Assembly (NCBI GenBank): GCA_963747985.1
Contig: CAVVHG010000005.1
Coordinates: forward strand, 434,001 to 498,000
Direction: 5' to 3'
Length of the DNA: 64,000 bases
DNA from: JACADW01 sp963747985
GTDB lineage: Bacteria > Acidobacteriota > UBA6911
Both the position numbers and the translations under genes were made by a program. Shown piece after piece: positions 55,069-62,716 of the stretch. The first letter of the stretch is position 1. The number at the start of each line of letters is the position of its first letter. A model generated the notes under the pieces. That model did not search any database. It had not been told where the DNA came from and worked only from the letters and a program-made list of their open reading frames with translations.

Positions 55069-55809
55069 GTGAGTAAGAACTACGAACTGTTGCGCGAAAC
55101 CGGGAAAGATCTCGACCTCTTTAAAGCCGATGCCGCGGAGTCCACAAGCGTCAGTGCGGTCCCTGCCCACTTGAACGGGGGCGGAAGGGTCCGCGAAGAG
55201 GTCATGAGACTCATTCAGCGAACGTTCCTGACCGGGTCTCCCGGTGCTCCCCACTTCGTGGTATTTACGGGAGTGGATCACGGGAACGGATGCAGCTGGG
55301 TATGCGCGCGTGCAGCAGAGGCCTTGGCCGCCCACGTCGAAGGGACGGTCTGCGTCGTCGAGGCCAACCTGAACACGCAGTCACTGCACCGCTATTTCGG
55401 TGTGACCAAGGGCGGCGGCGCTGCCGACGTGACCTTCAAGAGGGGTCCGGTTCACAAACTTGCGCAGTCGATCCGCGGCACCAACCTCTGGTTGATGCCC
55501 GGCCAGGCACTATGTTCGGACGCCGCGGGCACGATGAATCCAGAACTCCTCAAATCGAGGTTTGCAGAGCTCTGTGCCGAGTTCAGCTACGTGCTGGTGG
55601 ATGCGCCGCCGGCGAGTGAGAGCACTGAGCCGCTGATGTTCGGCCGTCTGGCGGACGGCGTCGTTCTGGTCATCGAGGCGCACGCGACACGCCGTGAGTC
55701 GGCACGGAAGGTCAAGGAGAGCCTGGAGGCTGCGAATGTCAGGCTGCTGGGTGCCGTGCTGAACAAGCGCGCGTTCCCGATCCCTGAGACGCTTTACAGC
55801 AAGATCTAG
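55069..55809 (+). CDS. CpsD/CapB-like BY-kinase homolog lacking the Walker A lysine
   Basis: About 246 residues from GTG 55069, with AGGAG six bases upstream; the open frame extends to 54967. The fold is that of bacterial tyrosine kinases/MinD-like ATPases: FTGVDHGNGCSWVCAR at the P-loop, VCVVEANLNTQSLHRYFG at Walker A', and YVLVDAPPASEST at Walker B. The P-loop has Cys where the catalytic Lys should be (NGCS instead of GKS), and the tyrosine-rich tail is absent. It is likely a non-catalytic partner of the Wzc-like protein. Similar degenerate forms occur in other polysaccharide loci. Confidence 0.85.
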   Translation: MSKNYELLRETGKDLDLFKADAAESTSVSAVPAHLNGGGRVREEVMRLIQRTFLTGSPGAPHFVVFTGVDHGNGCSWVCARAAEALAAHVEGTVCVVEANLNTQSLHRYFGVTKGGGAADVTFKRGPVHKLAQSIRGTNLWLMPGQALCSDAAGTMNPELLKSRFAELCAEFSYVLVDAPPASESTEPLMFGRLADGVVLVIEAHATRRESARKVKESLEAANVRLLGAVLNKRAFPIPETLYSKI

Positions 55810-56145
55810 ACTTTTGATTCGCGGGGCTCCGGGGCACAAGAGTGCCTCGGTGCGAGACTTCGTCTGAGAGATGTTGCCCGCAGCAGCCGGGTAGCAAACG
55901 ATATTCAGTCAAACGGTCGCATGCCCAGATGTGACTGAGAGTGCGAAGCTGTACGCCAAAATCGCGCTTTCCAGCCTCTCAGCTGCGGGCATTCCAGAAA
56001 TCGGAGAGTCAAAGTAACAGCTTGGTTTTCAAGCAGATGAGAGCGTCGAGCCATTCAACTCCTTTCTCCTTTCTGCGCCCCAGGTCGCGCACCGTGCGAA
56101 AGACGATCCACCTATCGTCGACGACAAGTATCGAGGTTCAAGCAG
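55810..56145. other. Intergenic region with a short direct repeat
   Basis: About 336 bases with no supported gene. TTCAAGCAGATGAG appears twice, near 56028-56041 and at 56137-56150, where the second copy overlaps the epimerase start codon. This could be a small duplication or a leftover of an earlier gene start. Confidence 0.45.
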
Positions 56146-57129
56146 ATGAGGTGCCTGGTTACGGGTGCAGGAGGCTTCATAGGCAGCCACCTTGGTAGAA
56201 GCGCTTCTTCGGGCAGGAGTGCAAACGAGGGCACTGGTCCATTACAACAGCCGGAGCTCACTCGGACACCTAGCGCATCTGGGCAGGGACGGACAGCAGG
56301 AGAATCTGGAGCTTCGCTTCGGCGACGTCACCGATCCCTACCTGGTGCAGGAGCTGGTCGCGGGCTGCGAGGTTGTCTTCCATCTGGCCGCCTTGATCGG
56401 CATCCCCTATTCCTACAATGCTCCGGCTTCGTACGTGAACACAAACATCGTCGGTACACTCAATGTGCTGCGAGCGTGCCGTGAGGCCAGGGTCAGGCGG
56501 TTGATCGTGACCTCCACCAGCGAGGTTTACGGAACTGCTCGTTACACGCCGATTGACGAGGCTCATCCCCTGCACGGACAATCACCCTATTCGGCAAGCA
56601 AGATCGCCGCCGACAAGTTGGCCGAATCCTTCTTCTGCAGCTTTGACCTCCCCGTTGTTACCCTTCGCCCTTTCAATACATACGGACCCCGCCAGTCAGC
56701 AAGGGCTGTGATCCCGGCGATCCTCGCGCAGGCGCTGTCCGGAGCCGACGAAATCCGCCTCGGCAGCCTCGCCCCGAAACGCGACCTCACGTTCGTCGAG
56801 GACACCGCGCAGGCATTCATGCTTGCAGCCGAGAAGCCGGGCATTGAAGGAGAGACCATTCATTTCGGTCAGGGGATGGCCTACTCCGTCCTGGAAATTG
56901 CGGAACGCTGCCTAAAGGGTCGTCGGGAGCAGTGCCCGCATAGCCAGCGTGGAGTTGCGCCGCCGTCCTGAAAAGAGCGAAGTCGGCCTGCTGTTGTGCG
57001 ATGCTTCGAAGGCCAAGACGACTCCTGGGCTGGTCGCCACGCTTCTCCTTCGACGATGGTCTGCTTGCCACAGCCGAGTACGTGCGAACCCACATGGACC
57101 AATACAGACCGCGAGACTACGCGATATGA
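56146..57129 (+). pseudogene. NAD-dependent sugar epimerase/dehydratase, broken by three +1 shifts
   Basis: Read through, this is a normal-length (about 325 residues) extended SDR enzyme. It opens MRCLVTGAGGFIGSHL, shifts near 56190 (one extra G in CTTGGTA), continues VEALLRAGVQTRALVHYNSRS, with TSTSEVYG, catalytic YSASKIAADK and RPFNTYGPRQSAR; shifts near 56920 (extra G in AAGGG) into VVGSSARIASVELRRR; and shifts near 57018 (extra A) into RRLLGWSPRFSFDDGLLATAE, ending DYAI at TGA 57127-57129. The three +1 shifts sum to a full codon. The longest unbroken part is 56192-56971. It would make a UDP- or dTDP-sugar for the polymer. Confidence 0.75.
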
Positions 57130-57890
57130 GCAGCACCGAGGGATCGGGCAAAGCATCGACAAATGACGCCGCCGGGCTGCGCGCAGTCATTCTTGCCGGA
57201 GGCAAGGGTACCCGTCTGGCGCCTTTCACTGCCAGTTTCCCCAAACCCCTTGTGCCTCTGGGCGACACCCCGGTACTGGAAGTGCTCATCCGCCGCCTGC
57301 TGCAATACGGCGTCACTGATATCACTCTCACGCTCGGACACCTCGCTGAGCTCATCAAGGCGTACTTTCACCATCGCCGCTGCCTGGCCGAGCAACTCAC
57401 CCTGCGCTACGTCGAGGAGGAGGAGCCGACAGGAACGGCAGGATCGCTCGCCCTGGTCCCGGGATTGAACGATACCTTCCTGAGCATGAACGGGGATCTT
57501 CTGACGAATCTCGACCTGAACGCACTCGTCCGGTTTCACCGGGAACAGAAAGCCATCTTGACCATAGGTGTCCACGAGCGCGACGTGAAGATAGACCTGG
57601 GGGTACTGGAGTTCGATGGAAGCCACAGGGTGACGGGCTACCACGAGAAGCCCAGAACGACGTACAACGTCAGCATGGGCATTTACGTCTATGAGCCGAG
57701 AGCTCTGCAGTACATCCAGCCAGGCCAATATCTCGATTTTCCCGAGCTCGTCCTGAGACTGCTCGAAATAGGCGAACGCGTCTGTGCATTTCCAAGCGAT
57801 TGCCTGTGGCTCGATATAGGGCGGCCGGACGATTACGCCCGGGCCCAACAGCTGTATATGGAGAAGAACGGAGATTTCATACGCGCCTGA
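57126..57890 (+). CDS. Sugar-1-phosphate nucleotidyltransferase
   Basis: A 254-residue enzyme starting at ATG 57126, which overlaps the reconstructed epimerase stop (ATGA). The activation signature AVILAGGKGTRLAPFT, then EVLIRRLLQYG, FLSMNGDLLTNLDL and GYHEKPRTTYNVSMGIYVYEP, define the NTP-transferase fold (mannose-1-phosphate guanylyl-, glucose-1-phosphate thymidylyl- or uridylyl-type). It supplies an activated sugar. The open frame continues upstream to 56949 because the last part of the epimerase shares the frame. Confidence 0.92.
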   Translation: MSSTEGSGKASTNDAAGLRAVILAGGKGTRLAPFTASFPKPLVPLGDTPVLEVLIRRLLQYGVTDITLTLGHLAELIKAYFHHRRCLAEQLTLRYVEEEEPTGTAGSLALVPGLNDTFLSMNGDLLTNLDLNALVRFHREQKAILTIGVHERDVKIDLGVLEFDGSHRVTGYHEKPRTTYNVSMGIYVYEPRALQYIQPGQYLDFPELVLRLLEIGERVCAFPSDCLWLDIGRPDDYARAQQLYMEKNGDFIRA

Positions 57891-57941
57891 CCGTCTCACT
57901 CCAGACAGCGATCCGCGGTACGACCGCGCGAGGCGGAAGTC

Positions 57942-58055
57942 ATGAAGACCTCGCGGTTCAATCCCCGAGACACCCAGGGATTCTATCCGAAGTTCACCAC
58001 GGCGTTTGGCATTGTGAACCTCACCATGCCTGCTGAAAGCCGAGGACTGCCATGA
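57942..58055 (+). CDS. Possible 37-residue peptide gene coupled to the sugar transferase
   Basis: ATG 57942 follows GAGGCGGAAG at good spacing. The frame ends in TGA that overlaps the ATG of the sugar transferase gene (ATGA at 58052). The product has no hydrophobic helix and no recognised family. The coupling and ribosome site are the only support; it could also be a leader that couples translation. Confidence 0.35.
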   Translation: MKTSRFNPRDTQGFYPKFTTAFGIVNLTMPAESRGLP

Positions 58056-58420
58056 TCCAGAACGTGCTTAGTCTTGGATTGTACAGGAATCTCAAGTCGA
58101 TCCGATCCAGGATGAAGTCAACCGGCGGGCTATCGGGTGAATGGGCCAAGCGCGCATTCGACGCGTTTGCGGCAGCAGTCGGCCTGATCGCCCTGTCACC
58201 TTTCCTGGCGTTCGTGAGTTACCTCATCAGGCGCGATTCACCAGGCCCGATCTTCTTCAGGGGGAAGCGTGCCGGGAAGGGCGGGAAGCTGTTCTACATT
58301 CTCAAGTTCCGCACGATGTACGAATCGCCGGAGAGCTACCAGGGCCCTCAAGTGACTGCCAAAGACGATCCCCGTGTCACGCATCTCGGGGCGTTGGCTT
58401 CGCAGCACGAAGGTCAATGA
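58052..58420 (+). CDS. Permuted sugar transferase, N-terminal piece (frameshifted gene, 1 of 3)
   Basis: The reconstructed gene runs 58052-60156, about 700 residues, with two shifts. This piece holds the start of the bacterial sugar transferase domain: EWAKRAFDAFAAAVGLIAL, a membrane hairpin (SPFLAFVSYLIRRDSPGPIFF), RAGKGGKLFYILKFRTMYE and KDDPRVTHLG. An extra G in the GGGG run near 58392 breaks the frame; removing it gives LGRWLRSTKVNELPQL. This domain transfers a sugar-phosphate to undecaprenyl phosphate, the priming step of polymer synthesis. Confidence 0.8.
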   Translation: MIQNVLSLGLYRNLKSIRSRMKSTGGLSGEWAKRAFDAFAAAVGLIALSPFLAFVSYLIRRDSPGPIFFRGKRAGKGGKLFYILKFRTMYESPESYQGPQVTAKDDPRVTHLGALASQHEGQ

Positions 58421-59348
58421 ACTGCCGCAGCTCTGGAACGTGCTCGTGGGCGAGATGAGCCTGGTAGGGCCTCGCCCGGAGGCGCCGGATGTGGTTGAAG
58501 CTCTCCCCAAGCAGGTGAGGGACGACGTCCTCTCTGTCAGACCAGGCGTCACCAGCCCTGCCAGTGTCCTTTATCACAGCGAGGAGGAGTTGCTCTCCCA
58601 GGCAGATCTGATGCCGGGGTATTTCAGAAACATCCTGCCCGACAAGATGCGGCTTGACCAGCTGTACGTTCGTCACCGGTCATTCATATCGGACCTCGAT
58701 ATCCTCTTCTGGACGATAGCGATTTTCGTTCCGCGTCTGGCAAGAACGAGGATCCCCGAAGGTTATATCTTCGCCGGTCCGCTCTCCCGCTTTGTCTATC
58801 GCTATGTCTCCTGGTTCGTGCTGGATCTCCTGACAGCGCTGACGGCGTCAGGTCTGGTAGGCATGATCTGGCGCAGTCAGCATCCGCTGGACTGGGGCTT
58901 CCATAACCTTGCCGTCCTTGCCCTTCTTTTCGCTCTGCTGTTCAGCGGCATCAACGCCATTGCGGGGCTCAACCGCATTCTGTGGGCTCGGGCGAATGTC
59001 GAGGATGCGATCGGTCTGGTCTTTTCGAGCTCCTTTGTGACGGCTCTGCTCTACTTCCTCAACACCCTGCAGGAGACGCCATCATTGGTTGCCCTTACCG
59101 TCCCTTCCTCCGGGAATGATCGTCACCCTGGGCCTGTTGACCCAGTTCGGTTCCATTGCCATGCGGTACCGCCTCCGGCTGCTGACGGGTCTTGCGGACC
59201 GCCTGGTCTCCAAACGCCCGAGCGTGCTCGGGGTCAAGGAGAGAGTCCTGATCGTTGGAGAAGGGGAAGGATGCCAGATCGCAAACTGGCTGCTGAACCG
59301 GGGCATGTTTCGCCATGCCTTCTCGGTCGTCGGAATGGTGTCGAGTGA
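58374..59348 (+). CDS. Permuted sugar transferase, middle piece: end of transferase domain and membrane part (2 of 3)
   Basis: It starts in the right frame near 58395. KVNELPQLWNVLVGEMSLVGPRPE completes the transferase domain (Asn-Glu where many relatives have Asp-Glu). Then, unusually after the transferase domain, come helices of the kind normally found in front: YVSWFVLDLLTALTASGLVG, LAVLALLFALLFSGINAI, VEDAIGLVFSSSFVTALLYFL. Near 59098 one extra base ends this frame; coding continues at LPSLPPGMIVTLGLL. Residues after LVAL in this open frame are spurious. Confidence 0.75.
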   Translation: MSRISGRWLRSTKVNELPQLWNVLVGEMSLVGPRPEAPDVVEALPKQVRDDVLSVRPGVTSPASVLYHSEEELLSQADLMPGYFRNILPDKMRLDQLYVRHRSFISDLDILFWTIAIFVPRLARTRIPEGYIFAGPLSRFVYRYVSWFVLDLLTALTASGLVGMIWRSQHPLDWGFHNLAVLALLFALLFSGINAIAGLNRILWARANVEDAIGLVFSSSFVTALLYFLNTLQETPSLVALTVPSSGNDRHPGPVDPVRFHCHAVPPPAADGSCGPPGLQTPERARGQGESPDRWRRGRMPDRKLAAEPGHVSPCLLGRRNGVE

Positions 59349-60156
59349 CGACCCGACCAAACACGGGATGCGGATAGAAGGTTGCGTGATGCTCGGCGGC
59401 ATAGGGGATATCCCGGCCTTGGTCAAGCGCCACGACGTGCGCATGATCCTGTACGCCACACCCGGCAGCGCCGCAGAGACCAGGAACATCGTCTTCGATA
59501 TGAGTGAGGAGCTGAATGTACGACTGCTTTTCCTGGACGACCTGTTGAGCTTGATCGATCGTCAGTCGGATCAGCCGGCGACAGCCGGCGAATACTCCGA
59601 GTGGCTCCAGGAGCGTGCAGAAGCCATGTCCTTGTACGATGCGTTGACGGGCCTGCCCAACCGCCACCTCCTGCAGGACCGCCTCCGGCACTCCGTTCTC
59701 TACTCGAAGCGCTACAAGGCAAAACCCGCAGTGGTTTTCATTGAGCTGGACCAGCAGGAGACCCCGAAGACAGCCTCCGGCAAGGGGCCTGAGAACGAGC
59801 TGCTCAAAGCCGTTGCCAGGCGCCTGGCTATCTTCAAGAGAGAGAGCGACACGCTGGGGCGCTACCGGGAGAACGAATTCGCACTGATTCTCGAGAACAT
59901 TCCCGACCTGAATGTGGCGAATGCCATTGCCAAGCGCGTTGTGAACGTGATGTCACAGCCCTTCAAAGTCAACGGGCAGGTATTGTTCGTGAATGCCGAC
60001 ATCGGCGTCTCTGTCTGCACCCGCAACGAAGAAGAGGAAGCACAGCCGAAGGCCTTTGACATTGAGGTGTGCCATGCCGAGAGGGCAATAATCGCCCAGC
60101 CGGGATTCAGATGGGACCCTGGCGCAGATACCGCAGGATTGGCCCAAAGCGGATGA
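59089..60156 (+). CDS. Permuted sugar transferase, C-terminal piece: Rossmann domain and degenerate GGDEF (3 of 3)
   Basis: It continues with the fourth helix (GMIVTLGLLTQFGSIAM), a CoA_binding_3-like Rossmann domain (ERVLIVGEGEGCQIANWLL, VVGMVSSDDPTKHGMRI), then a GGDEF domain from about 59630: YDALTGLPNRHLLQDRLRHS, EFALILENIPD and VNADIGVSVC. At the active site GGDEF is replaced by RENEF (59866-59880), so cyclase activity is unlikely. The RxxD inhibitory-site motif, RESD (59839-59850), is kept at the correct five-residue distance. This suggests a c-di-GMP receptor domain attached to the priming enzyme. Confidence 0.82.
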   Translation: MPLPSLPPGMIVTLGLLTQFGSIAMRYRLRLLTGLADRLVSKRPSVLGVKERVLIVGEGEGCQIANWLLNRGMFRHAFSVVGMVSSDDPTKHGMRIEGCVMLGGIGDIPALVKRHDVRMILYATPGSAAETRNIVFDMSEELNVRLLFLDDLLSLIDRQSDQPATAGEYSEWLQERAEAMSLYDALTGLPNRHLLQDRLRHSVLYSKRYKAKPAVVFIELDQQETPKTASGKGPENELLKAVARRLAIFKRESDTLGRYRENEFALILENIPDLNVANAIAKRVVNVMSQPFKVNGQVLFVNADIGVSVCTRNEEEEAQPKAFDIEVCHAERAIIAQPGFRWDPGADTAGLAQSG

Positions 60157-60234
60157 CCATTTCCGGGATCACAGATATACTCGTGCTGCCCAATATGGAC
60201 ATCCTGCCAGGCACGCTGAAAGACGGAAGGTGAA

Positions 60235-61317
60235 ATGCGCCTTCTCTGTGTAGGTGACCTGGCATTAGTGAATGAGCCCCTGTTGCCGGATGCGTGGATG
60301 CCGCCCCCTGGGCTTGTTCCCGGCGAGGACATGAGGGTCCTGTTCAATTGGGAACTCCCCATCGGAAATACAGTCAATCCAATCCCCCGGTCGAGCGGTC
60401 GCCGTCTTCTGGCCCATCCCTCTTCGCCGGGTGTCATACGCAACTGGGCTCCCGGCTTTGCTGCGCTGGCCACAAATCACTGTCTGGATGCCGGCCCGCA
60501 AGGTCTCGCGAACACCATAGATTCGCTCGATCGTGCAGGCTTTGGTACGGTGGGGGCGGGGCGAACCCGGGAAGAGATGACCAGGCCGCTGATATGGGAG
60601 ACAGCTGAGGGGAGACTGGCCATCGTCAACTGGGTATTCGAGGAGACACACCCGGACTGGCTCTGCGTCCCTGGACCCAATTGCTGGCCAGGTATTGACG
60701 AGGCGAAGAGCACGATCCAGAAGCTCAAACGCGAGGCAGAATGGGTTCTAATCGTGGTGCATTGGAGCGACGAGCTCTTCCCTTATCCTCGCCCCGAGGA
60801 TCGAATTCTCGCTCGCGAACTGGCGCACATGGGTGCAGATGTCGTTGTGGGGCATCATCCGCATGTGGTGCGCGGCATGGAGACCTTCGGCACATGCCCT
60901 GTGTATTACAGCGTTGGGAATTTTTACTTCTCCAATGTCCCCGATGGCAAGGGTGGGTGGATTTCGCGTTCGGCTCCCAGGAATCGAGAAGCACTTGGAA
61001 TTGAGATTTCGCTCCAGCGAGGCAGACAGCCCGAGTGCAGGAGCATGTCCTTTTGGCAAAAGCGGAGAGAGGTCATCGTTGACCCGTTCCGCCGCGCCGC
61101 CAGGAGGATGGCGGCCGTGAGCCGGCCCCTGGCCCGACTCGAGGACTCCGCCTATGTCGATTGGTACATGACCCTCAGGAAACGTTTCGACTGGCTGGAT
61201 TATCGCTGGCACTTCGGGCTGTGGAAGATGGGCAGGGGTGGCCTGAGACGGAACTTGCTGAAGTTCTTCAGCCACCTGTCTGGCACGAGACTTCCGGGCC
61301 ACAAGCCGGCAAGATGA
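60235..61317 (+). CDS. CapA-family (poly-gamma-glutamate synthesis type) metallophosphatase-like protein
   Basis: A 360-residue protein with GGAAGG before the ATG. The fold is the calcineurin-like PGA_cap domain: LCVGDLAL, FNWELPIG, ATNHCLDAGPQGL, VVHWSDELFPYP, VVVGHHPHVV and YYSVGNFYFSN. It lacks a signal peptide or obvious membrane helix. CapA proteins are needed for poly-gamma-glutamate or polysaccharide capsule export; here the polysaccharide context is more likely. Confidence 0.88.
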   Translation: MRLLCVGDLALVNEPLLPDAWMPPPGLVPGEDMRVLFNWELPIGNTVNPIPRSSGRRLLAHPSSPGVIRNWAPGFAALATNHCLDAGPQGLANTIDSLDRAGFGTVGAGRTREEMTRPLIWETAEGRLAIVNWVFEETHPDWLCVPGPNCWPGIDEAKSTIQKLKREAEWVLIVVHWSDELFPYPRPEDRILARELAHMGADVVVGHHPHVVRGMETFGTCPVYYSVGNFYFSNVPDGKGGWISRSAPRNREALGIEISLQRGRQPECRSMSFWQKRREVIVDPFRRAARRMAAVSRPLARLEDSAYVDWYMTLRKRFDWLDYRWHFGLWKMGRGGLRRNLLKFFSHLSGTRLPGHKPAR

Positions 61318-61348
61318 AGATCGGGACGACAAGAGGGTCGAGGGCGGA

Positions 61349-62716
61349 ATGAACCTTAGGAAGGCTGCATACTTTTGGTTGCTTCGTCTAAGGGGGCAGG
61401 CGCTGGGTTCGACTTATGAACGATTCCTGCAAGAAGACCAGGAAGGCATACCTCCAGACACCACCAGAAGGTCACTCGTCCAATTGCTCTCTCACTCCCA
61501 ACGGCGTGTGCCTTACTATGCCCAGGCGATGAGAGGATTGGATGATTCCTATCAGGATGATCCCGAGGCATATCTCAGTCACTTGCCCATTCTGACGAAG
61601 GATACTATCCACGCCAGGTTTGATGGCCTCAAGTCCGATGACCTGGCCCGGCGTCATTGGTACATAAACTCCTCCGGAGGGTCCACAGGGGCGCCGGTCC
61701 AGATCATTCAGGATTGGAGTTATGCGACCAAGGCAGGCGCGGTCACTATGCTCTACTCCAAGCTCGCCGGCAAAGAGATTGGAGAGCTCGAACTCCGGCT
61801 TTGGGGATCACTGCGAGATATTGTCGAGGGTGGCGAAGGGTGGAAAGCCCGGTTCATGAATCGGCTCGCTAACACCGAGATGCTCAATGCGTTCCAAATG
61901 AGCCCGGCAAGTATGCGTGAGTTCATAGCGGCGCTCAATGCCAGACGTCCAAGACTCATCCTCGCCTACGTTGAGGCGATATACGAACTTGCTCGATTTG
62001 CTGAGCGGGAAGGCCTGAAGGTTCTGCCACAGGCTGCCATAATGACTTCTGCGGGCACACTGTACCCGTTCATGCGTGAACTGATCGAAAAGGTTTTCCA
62101 GTGCAGAGTATTCAACCGATACGGGTGCCGGGAGGTGGGCGATATAGCCTGCGAACGGCCCGATTGCAGCGGCCTTTGGGTGGCCCCGTGGGGTAACTAC
62201 ATTGAGATCGTCGATGGCAACGGGAAGCGAGTACCGGATGGCACTGAAGGAGAGATCCTGGTAACGTCCTTGACTAACTTCGCCATGCCATTGATAAGGT
62301 ACCGTATCGGCGACCGCGGCGTGCTCTCTCCTGTGAGAAACGCGGAAGGAGCTGTGTACGGGCAGAGACTGGAGAGCGTTCTCGGCAGGACCGTCGACCT
62401 GTTCACGCTAAAAAATGGGAATCACATCTACGGTTTGGGTTTCGTCGGTTTCCTGCGATCCAAGGACTGGGTTGTGAAGACACAGGTGGTTCAGACAAGC
62501 CATTCAAGCATCGTCTTTAGGATTGTCCAGTCCGGATCCGGCAACCGTCAGGCGGAACTGGATGAAGTCGCGGCAAAGACGAGACTTCTAATGGGCGATG
62601 ACTGCCAAGTTGCCTTCGAGTTTGTGGATGATATCCCGGCCAGCGGTTCAGGTAAATACCGCTATGTGATCTCCGAGGTTCAGCCCGATCAGGAGGGCGA
62701 AGTACCCTATGAATGA
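61349..62716 (+). CDS. CapK-like adenylate-forming enzyme (phenylacetate-CoA ligase family)
   Basis: A 455-residue protein. The ATP-binding motif is SSGGSTGAPVQI, with later YGCREVGDIACE, GTEGEILVTSL and RYRIGDRG, as in the PaaK/CapK adenylate-forming group. CapK-type genes occur in capsule and exopolysaccharide loci and may activate an acyl group used to decorate the polymer. The stop overlaps the next gene by eight bases. Confidence 0.88.
   Translation: MNLRKAAYFWLLRLRGQALGSTYERFLQEDQEGIPPDTTRRSLVQLLSHSQRRVPYYAQAMRGLDDSYQDDPEAYLSHLPILTKDTIHARFDGLKSDDLARRHWYINSSGGSTGAPVQIIQDWSYATKAGAVTMLYSKLAGKEIGELELRLWGSLRDIVEGGEGWKARFMNRLANTEMLNAFQMSPASMREFIAALNARRPRLILAYVEAIYELARFAEREGLKVLPQAAIMTSAGTLYPFMRELIEKVFQCRVFNRYGCREVGDIACERPDCSGLWVAPWGNYIEIVDGNGKRVPDGTEGEILVTSLTNFAMPLIRYRIGDRGVLSPVRNAEGAVYGQRLESVLGRTVDLFTLKNGNHIYGLGFVGFLRSKDWVVKTQVVQTSHSSIVFRIVQSGSGNRQAELDEVAAKTRLLMGDDCQVAFEFVDDIPASGSGKYRYVISEVQPDQEGEVPYE

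Noticed and set aside
57950..57970. GGTTCAATCCCC as a tRNA T-arm
   Set aside because: The flanking bases do not form the five-pair T stem and no acceptor or anticodon arm can be built.
52225..59100. Programmed ribosomal frameshifting in the polysaccharide genes
   Set aside because: The shift sites share no slippery heptamer or downstream pseudoknot, and several shifts per gene in four genes are not how programmed frameshifting works.
48602..62716. Exosortase/PEP-CTERM system
   Set aside because: The ExeA-like ATPase resembles those of exosortase loci, but no exosortase or PEP-CTERM target is found within the window.
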